From: Heterodera schachtii
Lineage: Eukaryota; Nematoda; Chromadorea; Rhabditida; Heteroderidae
Reading direction: 5' to 3'
Length of the DNA: 64,000 nucleotides
Assembly (NCBI GenBank): GCA_023374025.1
Contig: SIJG01000073.1
Location: 589,909-653,908 of the forward strand
Shown: positions 11,978 to 23,448 of the stretch, in pieces
Numbering within the stretch: the stretch's first letter is position 1
Layout: each line of letters starts with the position of its first letter
Notes under the pieces: generated by a model
What the model was told of the DNA's origin: nothing
Seen by the model: only the letters and a program-made list of their open reading frames with translations
Databases searched by the model: none
Position numbers and translations under genes: made by a program

Positions 11978-12104
11978 TCCGTGAAAAATTTACACTGGAT
12001 AAAATTGAATATTTATGAGATAAATATTGTTTTCATAGAGAAATTTGGTCATTTTTTGGGAAAAATTTGCTAAGAATAGAGCAAAATTTTCGAAAAATTT
12101 CCCC

Positions 12105-12126
12105 GGCGGCGCCTATTGGCACCGCC
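12105..12126 (-). repeat. GC-rich hairpin module, copy 2 (complement)
   Basis: Stem GGCGGCGCC, loop TATT, stem GGCACCGCC on the plus strand. Read on the minus strand it is GGCGGTGCC, AATA, GGCGCCGCC, matching the copies at 6651, 14694 and 38983. A degenerate copy with the same TTTGTTAACAGATTTTGT flank lies on the minus strand at about 12580-12640. Confidence 0.75.
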
Positions 12127-12458
12127 GGCCCCTTCCTCTATTCATTAAACTTTTTTGAACAAAGTCAACTACCAATATTGAGCGAAAACAAATAAAAAAC
12201 CAAGTTTCAAGGATGACCCCACTTAATAAAAACTCATTAAATTTCTTTAAAAAAATTCGCTCGAAATAAAGCTATTTTAGGCATCAGTTAACAAATCGCA
12301 ACAAATTTTCAAAAATTTTTCACTAAAACCCCTATTTTTCTTAAAAATTGTGTAATAGCACAGATCAAAAACAAAAAAACACTTAAAAAGGTCGGAATCG
12401 ATTTTGAACGCAAACTGATGAGAAAAGTGCAAATTATGGGCGCTCCGCGCGTGCCTAT

Positions 12459-12540
12459 GGTAGTGCTATTCGAGACCGAAAATTTCCCGAGACTCGACAC
12501 TCGTGACCGGGACTTGACCCCGAGACTGGAGACCGATTAT
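12459..12540 (+). mobile_element. Fragment of the GAGACCGAG family
   Basis: It begins TAGTGCTATTCGAGACCG, matching the CAGTGCTGTTCGAGACTC end at 1541. It continues with CCCGAGACTCG and CCCCGAGACTGGAGACCG repeats. No second end was found, so it is a fragment or was nested in the surrounding CACGGT/hairpin material. Confidence 0.45.
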
Positions 12541-12714
12541 TTATGGCTCTCATTTTTTGACTCATTTTACGAACAAAATCTGTTAACAAATTGCAATCAA
12601 ATTTTTAAAAATTCGGCGCCACTGCTGGACACCCTATTCACAAAAATTTGAAAAATTTTACCACAAAAAAGAGTGTAAAAAAAAATTCGCCGACAGAGGA
12701 AAATTTAACTCAAA

Positions 12715-12847
12715 AATTCACGGTCACGGTCACGAAAAGCGTGAATTTCACGGGTTTTTTGGGTCACGGTCACGATTCACGGAGTCAATTCACGGTCACG
12801 GTCACGATTCACGGTTCACGGGTTTTTTCAGTCACGGCGCATCTCTA
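12715..12847 (+). mobile_element. CACGGT array ending in a hAT-like terminus
   Basis: A degenerate CACGGTCACG array with two CGGGTTTTTT interruptions ends with CACGGCGCATCTCTA (ends 12847). Its complement TAGAGATGCGCCGTG is the terminus of the 10269 element with one change. The matching left terminus was not found. If the array at 11921 is its partner, the two are in direct rather than inverted orientation, which implies rearrangement. Confidence 0.55.
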
Positions 12848-13165
12848 TGAAATAGTTTAAATTCGTTTTTAGCTAATTGTAAGATTCGAATGGAATATTT
12901 TTGAATGAGGTTTTTCTTTTAGTATTATTTATTGCAATTTTTATTTAAAATTGAAATAATTTCATCATTACACATTTTTATAATTTTCATAAAAAATTTA
13001 ATTATTTACATAGTCTTGATATCTGATTCTCATTTTGCAAAAATTAGACAAAAGTTATATAAACATTTTCACTTCCTCGATTTTTAGAATTTAATTATTT
13101 GTAATTTTTAAGGTTCAGAAAGGGATTCATTGTTATTTGAAATTTTATTTAGATTAAGTTATTAC

Positions 13166-13484
13166 TAGAGACCGACTTTTGAGGCATATGCTTTGATCGC
13201 CAAAATTTCATTTTGTTTTTCTTGATAAAAAATTTTAGGTTTAAAATTTTCCTTCTTCAAAAAACATTATAAAGTATTTAGTTATCATTTTACTGAATAA
13301 AATTAAGTTATTTGGTTAAATTTACGTGTTTGCTCCCTAAAAATCCTTAATAAATAAATTTTTAAATCCCTTTTTTCATGCCTTTTTCAGGATTTTTGTG
13401 CCTTTTCATGCCTTTTTTTCAATCTTTTCCTGCCTTTTATAATGCCTTTTTCGCAGTTTTTGGTGCCTTTTTAGTCGGTCTCTA
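13166..13484. mobile_element. 319-bp hAT-like element with GCCTTTTT array, 8-bp TSD
   Basis: The ends are TAGAGACCGACTTTTGAGGC and, on the complement of the right end, TAGAGACCGACTAAAAAGGC. They are flanked by a perfect 8-bp duplication GTTATTAC (13158-13165 and 13485-13492). The right half is an array of (T)GCCTTTTTC. A related left end (TAGAGACCGGATTTTGAGGC) is present at 58573. There is no coding capacity. Confidence 0.9.
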
Positions 13485-14332
13485 GTTATTACAGTATTAT
13501 GACTTTTCAAATAATTATGCCGCCTTGAGTGTCCAACTTTGGCTCCAAAAATCGTGCGCCACCAACTTTTATCATGTTTATTCACTTTTGGAATTTCGTT
13601 TGTCGAGTCTTACGTTGAAAACTTTGATTTCAGAAACTAATATAATTTTTTCAATTTTCGAATTATTGAATTTCCTTGTGCACTACTATAAATTTTTATT
13701 GTAATTATAACATTTTAACTCATTTCAAGTAAGAAAGATTGATTCTTGGTTTGGATGCCCATATTGATACATTAAATACAATATTTGTAGATATAATTTA
13801 ATATTATATTTTTAGAAAAATTATTTGATTTTAAAAATATTTTAATTTTTTTCCAATCAAATCTTTTTGCAGTTTTTCAAAATGCTGTTCGTATGAAAAC
13901 TGATGTAATTTTTATAATTTTTGACTTTTTTAAGTTTCAAATTTAATCTGGGTCAATTTGTTTAGACACCTTTTCTAGTACCTGCGGGTGCCTGCATAAA
14001 AATTACTCGCGTCTCATCGTCCAAAAACTTTGAGTGAAAAATGATCGATACATTTTAATAAAAAAATTTATATGTATGCCATAATGTGAATGTTTCTTTG
14101 ATTTCATATGAATTTATTTTCTGATTACTGGATTAATTTGACAAGTTATTAAAATAAAATTTTTATATATGTTTTTTAGAATTATATAAAATTACTCGTG
14201 TTTTAAGTACTTTTTGTTCACATTTTAAAATAATTCTCTATGCGTTTAATGTTTAGTAAAATTTTTTATTTTATTTTAAATAGTTTATATAAGAATTTTC
14301 ATTAACCATTATTTTTTACGTTTATATTGTAG

Positions 14333-14437
14333 CAGACAATTATCTCTATATGCACTAATTTGAAACTTTGGGCTGTTCAAAGTCTTGTGGAGTTCGTCCA
14401 GAATTTTACGGTTAATGTTTATGCACACATTTTTTGA
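14333..14437 (+). CDS. Candidate terminal exon, paralogue of 9554-9673
   Basis: A TATATTGTAG acceptor (AG 14331-14332) is followed by 34 open codons and TGA (14435-14437). The peptide starts QTIISICTNLKLWAVQSLVE and ends FVQNFTVNVYAHIF, aligned without gaps to the minus-strand exon at 9673. A GTTAAT after TTTTACG could serve as a donor instead of reading to the stop. It lies 18 bp left of the hAT-like element starting at 14456. Confidence 0.5.
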   Translation, partial: QTIISICTNLKLWAVQSLVEFVQNFTVNVYAHIF

Positions 14438-14455
14438 AGTTTTTAGTTTTATCAT

Positions 14456-15123
14456 CAGGGTTGCTGCAGGGTCCAAAAAAATGTCGGGATTCGGGTTGGG
14501 TCGGCCGAAAAATCACCGGGTCGAGTTCGGATTCAGGACGAGAAAAACGTCGGGTTTCGAGATCGGATCAATATATAAATTTTTATTTATATGTTCAAAA
14601 ACCGATAAGAAAATTTTTTATTCGAATGAAAAAAATCAATAAAATTTTTTTGCGTCACGCTTTTTCAAAATAAAATTTTGCGAAATGGAGTCTGGCGGTG
14701 CCGATATGCGCCGCCGGGGAAAATTTTGAAAATTTGAATGAAATTTGATAACAATTTTTCACCAAAAATTGCCAAATTTTTGCGCTTTAAAGCCAAGCGA
14801 CGAATTTTTGCTTTTAAAAATGCTTTTTTAAGGCGCTTTTTCCAAAATATTTTGGCAAACCAAAGTGCCGGAAGCAATTTCCAATTTTGGCAACTTTTTC
14901 AACAACTATTTTGGGCATTTTTCAGTTTTATAGCAACTATCTAGGCAAATATTTCGCGATTTTTAGCAAATAAAATCCCATCCCTGATAATGATAAAAAT
15001 TTGGTTTTACGACAACAATTGTTTCAAAAAATTTAATAAATTCTTAATTTGACCCAAAATCACTGGGCCGGGTTTCGAGACGTGAAAAAAATTTCGGTTT
15101 TCGGGATTCGGTCGGCAACCCTG
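14456..15123. mobile_element. hAT-like element with GGGTTTCG-type arrays
   Basis: The left end CAGGGTTGCTGCAGGGTCC and the complement of the right end CAGGGTTGCCGACCGAATCC share a CAGGGTTGC terminus typical of hAT elements. Both ends carry degenerate TCGGGTTTCGAGA / TCGGGATTCGG repeats. The interior contains the GC hairpin (14694-14715) and the stretch after it that is shared with the 6148 element. The flanking 8-mers match at only about half of the positions, so the insertion is old or rearranged. Confidence 0.7.
14694..14715 (+). repeat. GC-rich hairpin module, copy 3
   Basis: Stem GGCGGTGCC, loop GATA, stem TGCGCCGCC, with one outer-loop change against copy 1. It is followed by GGGGAAAATTTTGAAAATTT as in the other copies. 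Confidence 0.75.
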
Positions 15124-15529
15124 GTATGCATATTGAATTTATCCATTTTTCTGTTATTTATATTTTATAAGAATTTTATAATTTAGTTTCTGATTTTTTT
15201 AAAATTAAACAGAAAACTTTTAAATAATATTTTCCATTATAGTACTTAGGGTGTAACATAAGTTTCCGCACAAATTTTTTTATGCAAATTCAAAAATTCA
15301 TTACTCCGTTATTTCTGCACCTATTTATATGATTCTTATTTTATTTGTCGTCATGGTGTCACATCATATCTTACTATCGTTTCACTTTTAATTTGCTTGA
15401 TCGATTTTTTTTTTGCCTTTTTTCCCGACAATGACAAAATTGAAAATTGGCCCACTAATATTTCTCGAATTTTTTGTGGTCAAAAACGAAACTGAATAAT
15501 AAAACGAATTTTTTCTGTACAATTTAGAC

Positions 15530-15656
15530 CAGCAATATGGTCTTAAAATCTAATTTATCTTTGCTACCTGAGCTTGTACTGCTTCAACTTCATGCATAAA
15601 GTTGGAGCTGTACAGGCTCAGTGGCAATTTAGATCAAATCTGAAGCCATATTCGAA
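15530..15656. other. Long imperfect hairpin (pre-miRNA-like or mini fold-back)
   Basis: Arms 15530-15590 and 15599-15656 are imperfect complements around an 8-nt CATGCATA loop. The inner 29 bp (CCTGAGCTTGTACTGCTTCAACTT against its partner) pair with few mismatches, and the outer CAATATGG/CCATATT blocks extend the stem to about 60 bp. The size and bulge pattern fit either a precursor-like RNA hairpin or a short palindromic MITE. No terminal duplication is evident. Confidence 0.4.
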
Positions 15657-16228
15657 CTCAGCGTTTTAGATTTACCCATTTTGATTAAATTCAGAATTTC
15701 CAAGTTACCATTATTAAAGAATTTTGTTAGTTGGGGTCTTGGAAAATGCCGATTTTGGAGACCACTTTATAAGACTCGGCTTTCCAAAGTATATCTTTTA
15801 TTTTTCTTTAAATCAGTTACCAAAAATACCTACCTCGAAAATGATAATTTTTACTTTATTAACTCTAACTCCATAAATACTTTTCCATTGGGATTGATCT
15901 CTGCCAAAATAATGGCAACATATTATTGATAATAATTGCGGGTATTTCGGATAATGATTATGATTTGTTATTGTAAATTTTATGTTTTATTTTTTAAATA
16001 TTGTTCGTTTGTGGCACTTTTTTGCTTATTTCTTTATTGTTTATTAAAATGAAAAGACCGTTGAGTTATCAAGAATAATAAGTGTAATAATAAGTGTCAT
16101 CTTTTTTAACTTTCACTTTTTAGAACGTTTTAAAAAATTAATTAACTTTTTGTAGTTCATTTTGGGTGATTCCTGATTAAACTAAAGTTGAATTTTGTCA
16201 AATTTTTTTAGCCCTTGAAAAGGCGACC

Positions 16229-16630
16229 GGAAAATGCGTCAGTGAAAAATTTATTGTCACAAAAACAAGTTCCTTGCGTTTTCGGGGGCACTGACCAGGA
16301 AACCGGTACCCATTTCGGCCATTCCTACCCTGAACCCGAATTCGAGCAATAAGCCAAAAGTCCAAATTTTTAGATTTCTCTTATTGTAGCATTGATGGCT
16401 TTTCGTTTGTTTCCGTGTATTTAAACCGATTTTTAAGAAAAAACCTAATTTTGAAAATAGTTACTTTTCGACTTTTTATTAAGTTTGGGTCCGGTGTTCG
16501 AAATTGAGAATGAGTTTCTTATAGAAGTTTACTTCTACATTACATTGCTAATGCCATAAAACTTTATTTTAAAATATTTGTATCACTGACGCATTTTATA
16601 CTGACGCATTTTCCACTGACGCATTTTCCA
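16229..16630. repeat. Inverted ACTGACGCATTTTCC repeats, three tandem on the right
   Basis: Three direct copies of ACTGACGCATTTT at 16585, 16600 and 16615 (15-bp period) face one inverted copy, GGAAAATGCGTCAGTG, at 16229-16244. The arrangement resembles the 28036-28536 element: one copy at one end and a short tandem at the other. The outer ends (AGCCCTTGAAAAGGCGACC and the complement of TCACCCTT) are similar but not clearly terminal. Confidence 0.55.
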
Positions 16631-16639
16631 ATGATCGAT

Positions 16640-19550
16640 TTTCTTGTCACCCTTAAAAATTCTTGGCAAAGCATAATCGACAAAGCAGTAGCCTTGCATA
16701 TTGTTTCTTTTTTTTAATTTAATTCTAATAAAATTTCATTATTTTGTTTTTAAAGTGTTAGTTATTTGATCACTACCTTTTTTCAAGATATTTTTCATTC
16801 AATTCATAAAAATAGCAATAATGCGATTAATCCATTATTCAAAACTCAATTTGCGAATAGACTATAAAATGTGTCTTTTTGACTTTAAAAAAATCAGAAC
16901 ATTTTGGTTTATTTACCGGTAATTATTTAACGGATTATATTACCTTGTTTAAAGACGCATTAATTTTAATTTTTGAGTTTTAAATAATTTAAATAAAGTT
17001 TAAATTATTCTTCGTTTTATAACTGATTTATTAGGTGTCGATTGCAGACTAACATTTTATTCATGAATATCTATATTTTTATTGTTTTTAATTGAATGAA
17101 CAAATTGCTAAAATTTGTTTGCCGTTTAAAATTTCAAGCTTAATTTATTTAATCGTATGTCTATGATTTTTTAATTTTCAGCTTGCATATAAGTTATATT
17201 TTTCATTTAATTTTTATTTAAAACTAATAAATATTTAACAATCATTAAGTCTCAAAAATTTATATTAAATAAAAATGATAATTATAATTTTGGTATTTAA
17301 TTATTCCTGTGAAAATGTGTGCTTGATAATTGCAGTATATTGTCTGGCATTTTAGAGCCTTTATAATTTTTATTTTTTGGCACAAAAAACATGATGAGCT
17401 TTATTTATAACTTTATTTTTTATTTTATTTATTACATATTTTCATTTTTTTTTACCGATTTTTCGAATTTTGTGAATTTATAAATTTTTATAAATATATT
17501 TTGCTATTTTTATATTTTGCGTCCGTCCCTAATTATTTAAAGAATTAAAGTTTATAATTTTTTATACAATAATAAGTCACTCGGTGATCTCCTGTCTTTC
17601 CAGAGTGCAATGAGCTCTGCTTTTTAGAATGGTATCTTAATTAATAAATATTCTATTTGCATTTAGTAATAAATAATACTATTAATGAATTGCGAAGTAG
17701 TCATTTTTATTTCTGCGCTATTGTAATTTTTAATGAAAAGCTCTTGAATTTGTTGAGTATTATTAATCTTCCATCATATACATTACGTGATAAAACTGCG
17801 AAATACGAAATAATTTTACATTTGTTTGATTTTATTTATATTAAATAAAATCTAAAAGTATATATTTTTTATTTATTAGCAAAATTGCACTTGGTAATTA
17901 TTTTTCTTATAATTGTGTTATATTTTGATGTTTTTAAAATTATATGTATAAGTCAAAAAAAAAAATTTTTTGAAATATTATTTCTCTTATTATTCTTTCA
18001 GAAAACCTTACATTTTAAATATTTATTTGAAAATTCCGATTTATTCTTCTTTAGCTACAACTTTTCTAAGATGGTCGGACTTAAAATTTTATGTCAATTT
18101 ATGCGTGTACTTTTTCACCAAGCCTTTCTATTTTTGATATAAAAATTAATTTTGCAAAAATCCTCAAACTTGCATTTTAAAACTCAATGTCCATCGTTTA
18201 ATTATCAATAAATTCTAATAAAATTCAACTTTAGTTTGAACGCATTTTCTACGATTATTTTTTTTGTTATTCCGAGTTTTTTTGAAATGAAAATGGATTC
18301 ATGTTGCTTTATCATTTGGCTTATTCTTATTTTAGGATATTTCATAAGTATTATTTTTTATTGCTATGACCATGCGTTCAAAAAAGAGATTAAAGTTAGA
18401 TAGCTAATTTTTTGATGTTGGATAGAATTTTCAATTTTTGTTGAAAGCTGTAATTTGTTTGATAAATAATTACATATTAATGCCTTATATATATATATAT
18501 ATATATATATGTTTTTTTAAATTTTCAAGATTTTAAGAACAACATTATTACTTATTATTTAAAAGCAATAATATTTACTTGACTTCATCCAAAATAATTC
18601 TTTTTCTTTTCTATATTATTTTAGAAAAGATTAAAATGAATTTTCCTCCGATCCCAAATAAATATTTATTAATCTGTTTAATTCAATTCATTTCTGAAAG
18701 GATTAAAAACATAAAATATGTTTTTGACAAAATTATTTAATATTTATCAATTTTTGATCTTCGTTATGGTTTGTCTATGTTTTAACTCAAGAAGACGAGA
18801 CGATAGCATTTTAATTTGTGGTATTTAATGCAGTGAAAAACTTTCAATTAAATGCAACAGCTAGAAAAAATTAACGAATAAAAATAAAATTTGAAAGGAA
18901 TTAAAGAATTATAAAAAGAAATGAATGCTAAATATTCGCATACAAAAATTGCTGAAATTAAAAATAAGGCTCACTAATTAATGTGTGAATATTATGGAAT
19001 AAAACTCTATGAATATGGAAAAGAATTTCTCCGGCGAATTGAACCCAGAGTAAAAAAAATAGACAATAACAAAAAATTATTTGTTTCTATGTCAAATGGA
19101 AATTATTTTCCGTTTATTTACAATATTTAAATGTTTATTCCATTTGTTTATTGTTACTTTTTCCTTGCGGTTTTTATTAATTTTTTCATTTGTTATTACA
19201 ATTTTTGAATTTTTATGAATTAGAAATTGAAAATATTATATTACATATTGTTAATGAGAAGAGCCATAAAACAGTTATATTATTTGGTTAAAAATTTTTT
19301 AGGAATGGCAATTCCATCCTAAATTTTTTTTTCTTTATTTTGACCATATAAGTTACTCATAAGAATTTTGTTTCTCAGATCTGAATATTTCGAAAAGGTT
19401 TTATTGACTCTAATTGAATTATGATTAAAAGAATGAAAACACTTTTAATACCTTTAAACACTTCCATATATTCATATGAATTCTTTTAAAGATCATAAAG
19501 ATGATTGTAAATATATTATCTTTAATTTTATAGCATATTATTATTTTTTA
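16640..19550. other. AT-rich stretch without supported features
   Basis: There is a (TA)n run at about 18487-18509. Two plus-strand open frames near 17657-18142 are rich in F, I, L, N and K and have the composition of the surrounding noise. Nothing is supported as a gene. Confidence 0.5.
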
Positions 19551-20125
19551 AGTTAATCATGCACGGTAAATTCATTTCAAATGCAATTATGCTGCCCATT
19601 TTAAATATTCATATTAACATTTATTTGTACATTTCCTTTTAAGTAAATATTTTTACATTAATCAATATTGTATGTGTAATCATCAAAATATGTTGTATAT
19701 GGTAACTTTTTTAATAATATGAATATGGTTTTTACAATGTTACGTAAAATTTTACATTTTTATGATTAATTTTTTTATTATAAAGGATTCAATGAGTTAT
19801 TCTTTTTAATTTTTTGAAAAAATTTTGCATTCTTCTCTAAAGAGACGGGAATTTTTGAGATAAAATATAAAATTACTTTTAAATTTGAACATTTAGTGCG
19901 AATATCCGTTTTTTTCATTTTTATAATTTTGTTTTTTTAGTTAATCACGTACGGTAAATTCATTTCAAATGCAATTATGCTGCCCATTTTGAATACTCAA
20001 AGATAAAATTTAATTGTACATTTTTTAAAGTAAATAATTTTACAATAAACAATATATATTGTATTTGGAATACGTGAAATTTTTCATTTTTATCATTAAT
20101 TTTTATCATAACGGGTTCAATGTAC
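19551..20125. repeat. Tandem duplication (about 388-bp period) with a conserved 37-nt core
   Basis: Sequence from about 19551 recurs from about 19938. The cores at 19565-19601 and 19953-19989 are identical, while the surroundings have drifted. On the minus strand each core is an ATG exon-like block reading MGSIIAFEMNLP, followed by GTGCAT (first copy) or GTACGT (second copy) as a possible donor. Conservation limited to this block suggests selection on it, either as a small duplicated exon or as a regulatory element. Confidence 0.5.
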
Positions 20126-21462
20126 AATTTCTTTAAAATTTGAACTTTGCGATTGCATAGTTCTATTGTTTACTCTCAATATAATGGATTGTTTATTTTG
20201 AATAATTAATCATATTGGGTTGTTATTTTTTAAATTTTTCTAGTATTTTTCAGCTATATATATTTTCAGGCAACATTTTTAGTCTGTAATTAATTCAATT
20301 AAGTTTTTGTATGATAAGATTATATATTAATTAATTCGAGTTATTCCGACATCTTTTGATTGACCATAATTTATTAATTATTTTAAATCTTATGGAATTA
20401 TAATATTTCAATTTAAATTAAATAATTTAAAAATAATATTTGTTTCTATAAATTATTTTTCCACTAAATTGTAGACTACGAAATTTTAACGAAATTTTAT
20501 AATATGGATTTTATTTTATTTAGTTTAATAAACAGAAAACATTTCAATTATTTTATTAAAACTGGAGAAGTGAGAAAAAAATAAAGGGATGTCACTTACA
20601 ACTTTTTCACGGCTAATTAGGGAACTGGGTTAAAAAATTGGCAGAAATGTAAAGCATTAATGGGGACCTAAAATAGTCTGAGTTAAAAAAAATATTTGAG
20701 GTAAAATATGTACTTATTTAAAAAATTTTTTGTCTATCACACTTTGTTTCATCAGCAAAACTCGGGGCGAGGGCAAAGAATCAATAAATTTATATGAATC
20801 GATTAAACGCCCAAGGATGAACGGAGAGATGGAATGGGCTGTGGGAAATGACCAAAAGAAAATTGCAACGAAACTGGGAGGGAAAGGGGGGGGGGATGGG
20901 TAATTTGTAAAGAAAAGGAAGCAGTGGGTTAAGTGGAAGAATCTCATTGAATAAATTTGGACGAAATTTAATGCCTTATAATATTTTCATATATTTTATT
21001 AATGAAATCGTTTGGTATTATTTGGTTAAATTAATTATTCCTCCAAATTACGAAGATGATTTAAAATTTTAAAGAAATAAAAAAGTAAGAATAATTAAAT
21101 ATAATAAAATTTTATTTAAAAAATTAATAGATTTGAAAATTATAATTTTTAAAATTATGAAGATGAAGTAATAATTCTTTTAATAAATATTAAAACAAAA
21201 AGTTTTCCCCTTATAATCAATCAGGGATTTATTAAAATTACTAAATGCTCTTTACATTTTTTTGACGATTCGATTTTATAATACCAATTTTATAAGAAAA
21301 TGTTAAAAAATGCTTTTTTTAATATTTGCTGTTTTTTAAGTTTCGAATGTAATTTGAGTAAAAATTGAAAAGAACGCAAAGAGTTAACTGTTTTCCAAAA
21401 TTCATTAATTTTAAAGTTTAAAAAAATTTCTTAAGCATTTTATATTCTTTTTGTTCTCTGCA

Positions 21463-21540
21463 CCCAGATCCAATCTTTGTTTTAACGTGTGTACATTTTT
21501 TCCCAGATCCAATCTTTGTTTTAACGTGTGTACATTTTTT
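21463..21540 (+). repeat. Perfect 39-bp tandem duplication
   Basis: Two identical 39-bp units (21463-21501 and 21502-21540) start CCCAGATCC and end ACATTTTTT. They sit immediately upstream of the acceptor of the exon at 21544, so the duplicated unit includes the polypyrimidine tract and creates a second, internal TTTTTCCCAG acceptor-like site. Confidence 0.9.
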
Positions 21541-21543
21541 AGT

Positions 21544-21779
21544 ACCATGTTGAAACAGGAATGGTTTCAGAGGAAAATGAAAAAATTCATAGGGAGTTCG
21601 AGAAATCTTTGCGGGAAGTGAATATGAGGTTCAAAAAGAGGATAAAATTTGAAAAGAGCACCAAGGGCCTTTCAGAGTTAATGAGGGCACGCCTTAATTT
21701 ACCGTTGTTTCGCATTTTTCGCCAGTCCAGGCATATGTCAACTTTTCAGGATTTTCCGTGGCACAACGATTCTCACTAA
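21544..21779 (+). CDS. Candidate terminal exon, charged coiled-coil-like protein
   Basis: A strong acceptor (ACATTTTTTAG, ending at 21543) opens 78 codons to a TAA. The reading begins YHVETG, then has a highly charged helix-forming run (SEENEKIHREFEKSLREVN) and a basic stretch (MRFKKRIKFEK). It ends FPWHNDSH. This is one of the longest open frames here that is not repeat-derived, with codons and composition unlike the AT-rich noise. An alternative is an internal exon ending at GAA|GTGAAT (about 21621). The protein family was not recognised. Confidence 0.5.
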
Positions 21780-23446
21780 GCCGATTCATTGAGTTCCCAT
21801 TTTATGTTTAAATTTTTGACAAGTTTCGTGAAGCACTCCCCTCACCGTTGTCTCCTGGCTATTTACTCCTTTACATAAAAACAAAAAATTTCCGGTGCAT
21901 ATTTTGGTTAATTTCTGATAGCATTTATAAACGACAAATTGTTCCTCCTTCAAAAAGTCACGTCCGCACCGCAAATGTTCCGCTGTGATCACTGATCAGT
22001 ATCGGTCTCGCTCACTTTTGACTGTGTGGTGTTCCGTTCGATCAAAAATTGGTGATTTGACAACTTCGGTGTTTTGGTTTAGTAGTTTTAAAATTATTTG
22101 GCTTAAATGGAAAAATCCCCTTTGATAACAAAAACTAAAAGCCGATTGGTAATTGCTCGAAAGAAAAATATGAATAATAAAAAAGTAAGGATGCTGTCCG
22201 ATCGCTATTGTTTTAAGCTAAATGCCTAGGATTTGCCAAATGACTCTTTTGTTCCAACAACTGCTGACTCTCGTAAAAACCAATTAATTTCTTTTCGATC
22301 ATCTTATTTTTGGCAACATTTGCCAATTCTCATTATCTTTATTTTTGTTAAACAATTGGCCTTTGCTTTTTTGCTTCTGTTCCTTTCATTTTTTGTTAAT
22401 TACTTTTAGCCATTAATTATTTATTCATTGAGCCCAATTTTCCATCGGAATTTCTTGTGATTTTTCTTTTATTTTTATCATTCAACATCAACATTTTTGT
22501 CATTGGTTTATCCAAGCAGCCCCTTCGGCCAACAATAGGCGCCTTTATCGTTTGCCGTCAGCCGCCTTTTGGCCTTTGCTCGCCACTTCTGCGATCGGAG
22601 CAATTAAAAGATGAATAGATGTGTTCGTAGAATTAACCATTTTTGTGAATTTGAAAAGAAGCAGGGGGCTGGGGCGGGGTGAGAGCAAATGGAAAATTTA
22701 AATAATTGTACAAAAAGAATGAATTTGAATGGAATAAGGGGTGGGGGCGTTGATTCGATGGTAAACGCCATTAATTTTCACACTTCCTCCGGTCAATTCA
22801 ACCGTTTCGTAATTTATTTATTTTATTCCTTCTTATTAAAAGCACAATTTGAATTCTGGCCGAAACTGCCTGGGAAACGAAGGCAAATTGTGCCGTTCCC
22901 TGTGAATTGCCCAATGTTTGTTGGGAGCCCGTGCTTTATATCAGTCCCAACATTTGTCTTCCTCCTGGTGCCAACCCACACACTTTGAAAATTATATTTC
23001 ATTGCACGCCATTTCTTTCCTTTGGCTTTTCCTTGCGCTTTTATCGGCTGATTTTGTTTCGGCGTTGTTCTGACCGTCTCGTCTGGCATTTACAAATGCC
23101 TTACCGTCGCCGTCGCAAAAATACCGTAGTTTTCCACCATATTCATTGACTCATTATTTTCTTAGGCCGAAATTTCTCGTCCAGCTAATTGTTCCACTCT
23201 TTGCAGTTCGCGGGTTCGATCCGATGCCTGTGCCATTCATTTCTGCTGTTTAATGTAAAATCCCTTTTTCCACAAATTTGCTCAAATTTTCCTTTTCATT
23301 GATCGCTTCTTTAGCTGCCACTGATCATTCAACAATCACTTTTTGGCGAATTGCTCAGCGGGCCTCTCTTTTGTTTGTTTTGAGAACACATGTTTGTGGG
23401 GCTGAACTTTTGTGCCTATAGTCAGATGAAAATATTCATTTTGTAA
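21780..23446. other. GC-richer, repeat-poor island (possible promoter and 5' region)
   Basis: This is the largest stretch in the window that is not AT-saturated and not evidently a transposon. It carries open frames on both strands (for example minus 22823-23089 and plus 22689-22988), as any GC-richer DNA would, and none resembles a known family. Between the terminal exon at 21544 and the candidate first exon at 22107 it would fit an intergenic promoter. Downstream of 22185 it would fit a first intron. A B-box-like GGGTTCGATCC at about 23213 has no supporting tRNA fold. Confidence 0.35.
22107..22184 (+). CDS. Candidate first coding exon, basic protein
   Basis: ATG at 22107 opens 26 codons (MEKSPLITKTKSRLVIARKK...) up to AAAAAA|GTAAGG, a good donor at 22185. 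The upstream 100 bp is GC-richer than the background, as expected of a 5' region. If there is no splice, the frame runs on to a stop at 22227-22229. The N-terminus is short and basic and no family was recognised. Confidence 0.3.
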
Positions 23447-23448
23447 TA

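Noticed and set aside
23195..23225. tRNA gene near the GGGTTCGATCC box
   Set aside because: The T-stem pairs for only about three positions, no A box lies at the right distance and no acceptor stem could be drawn.
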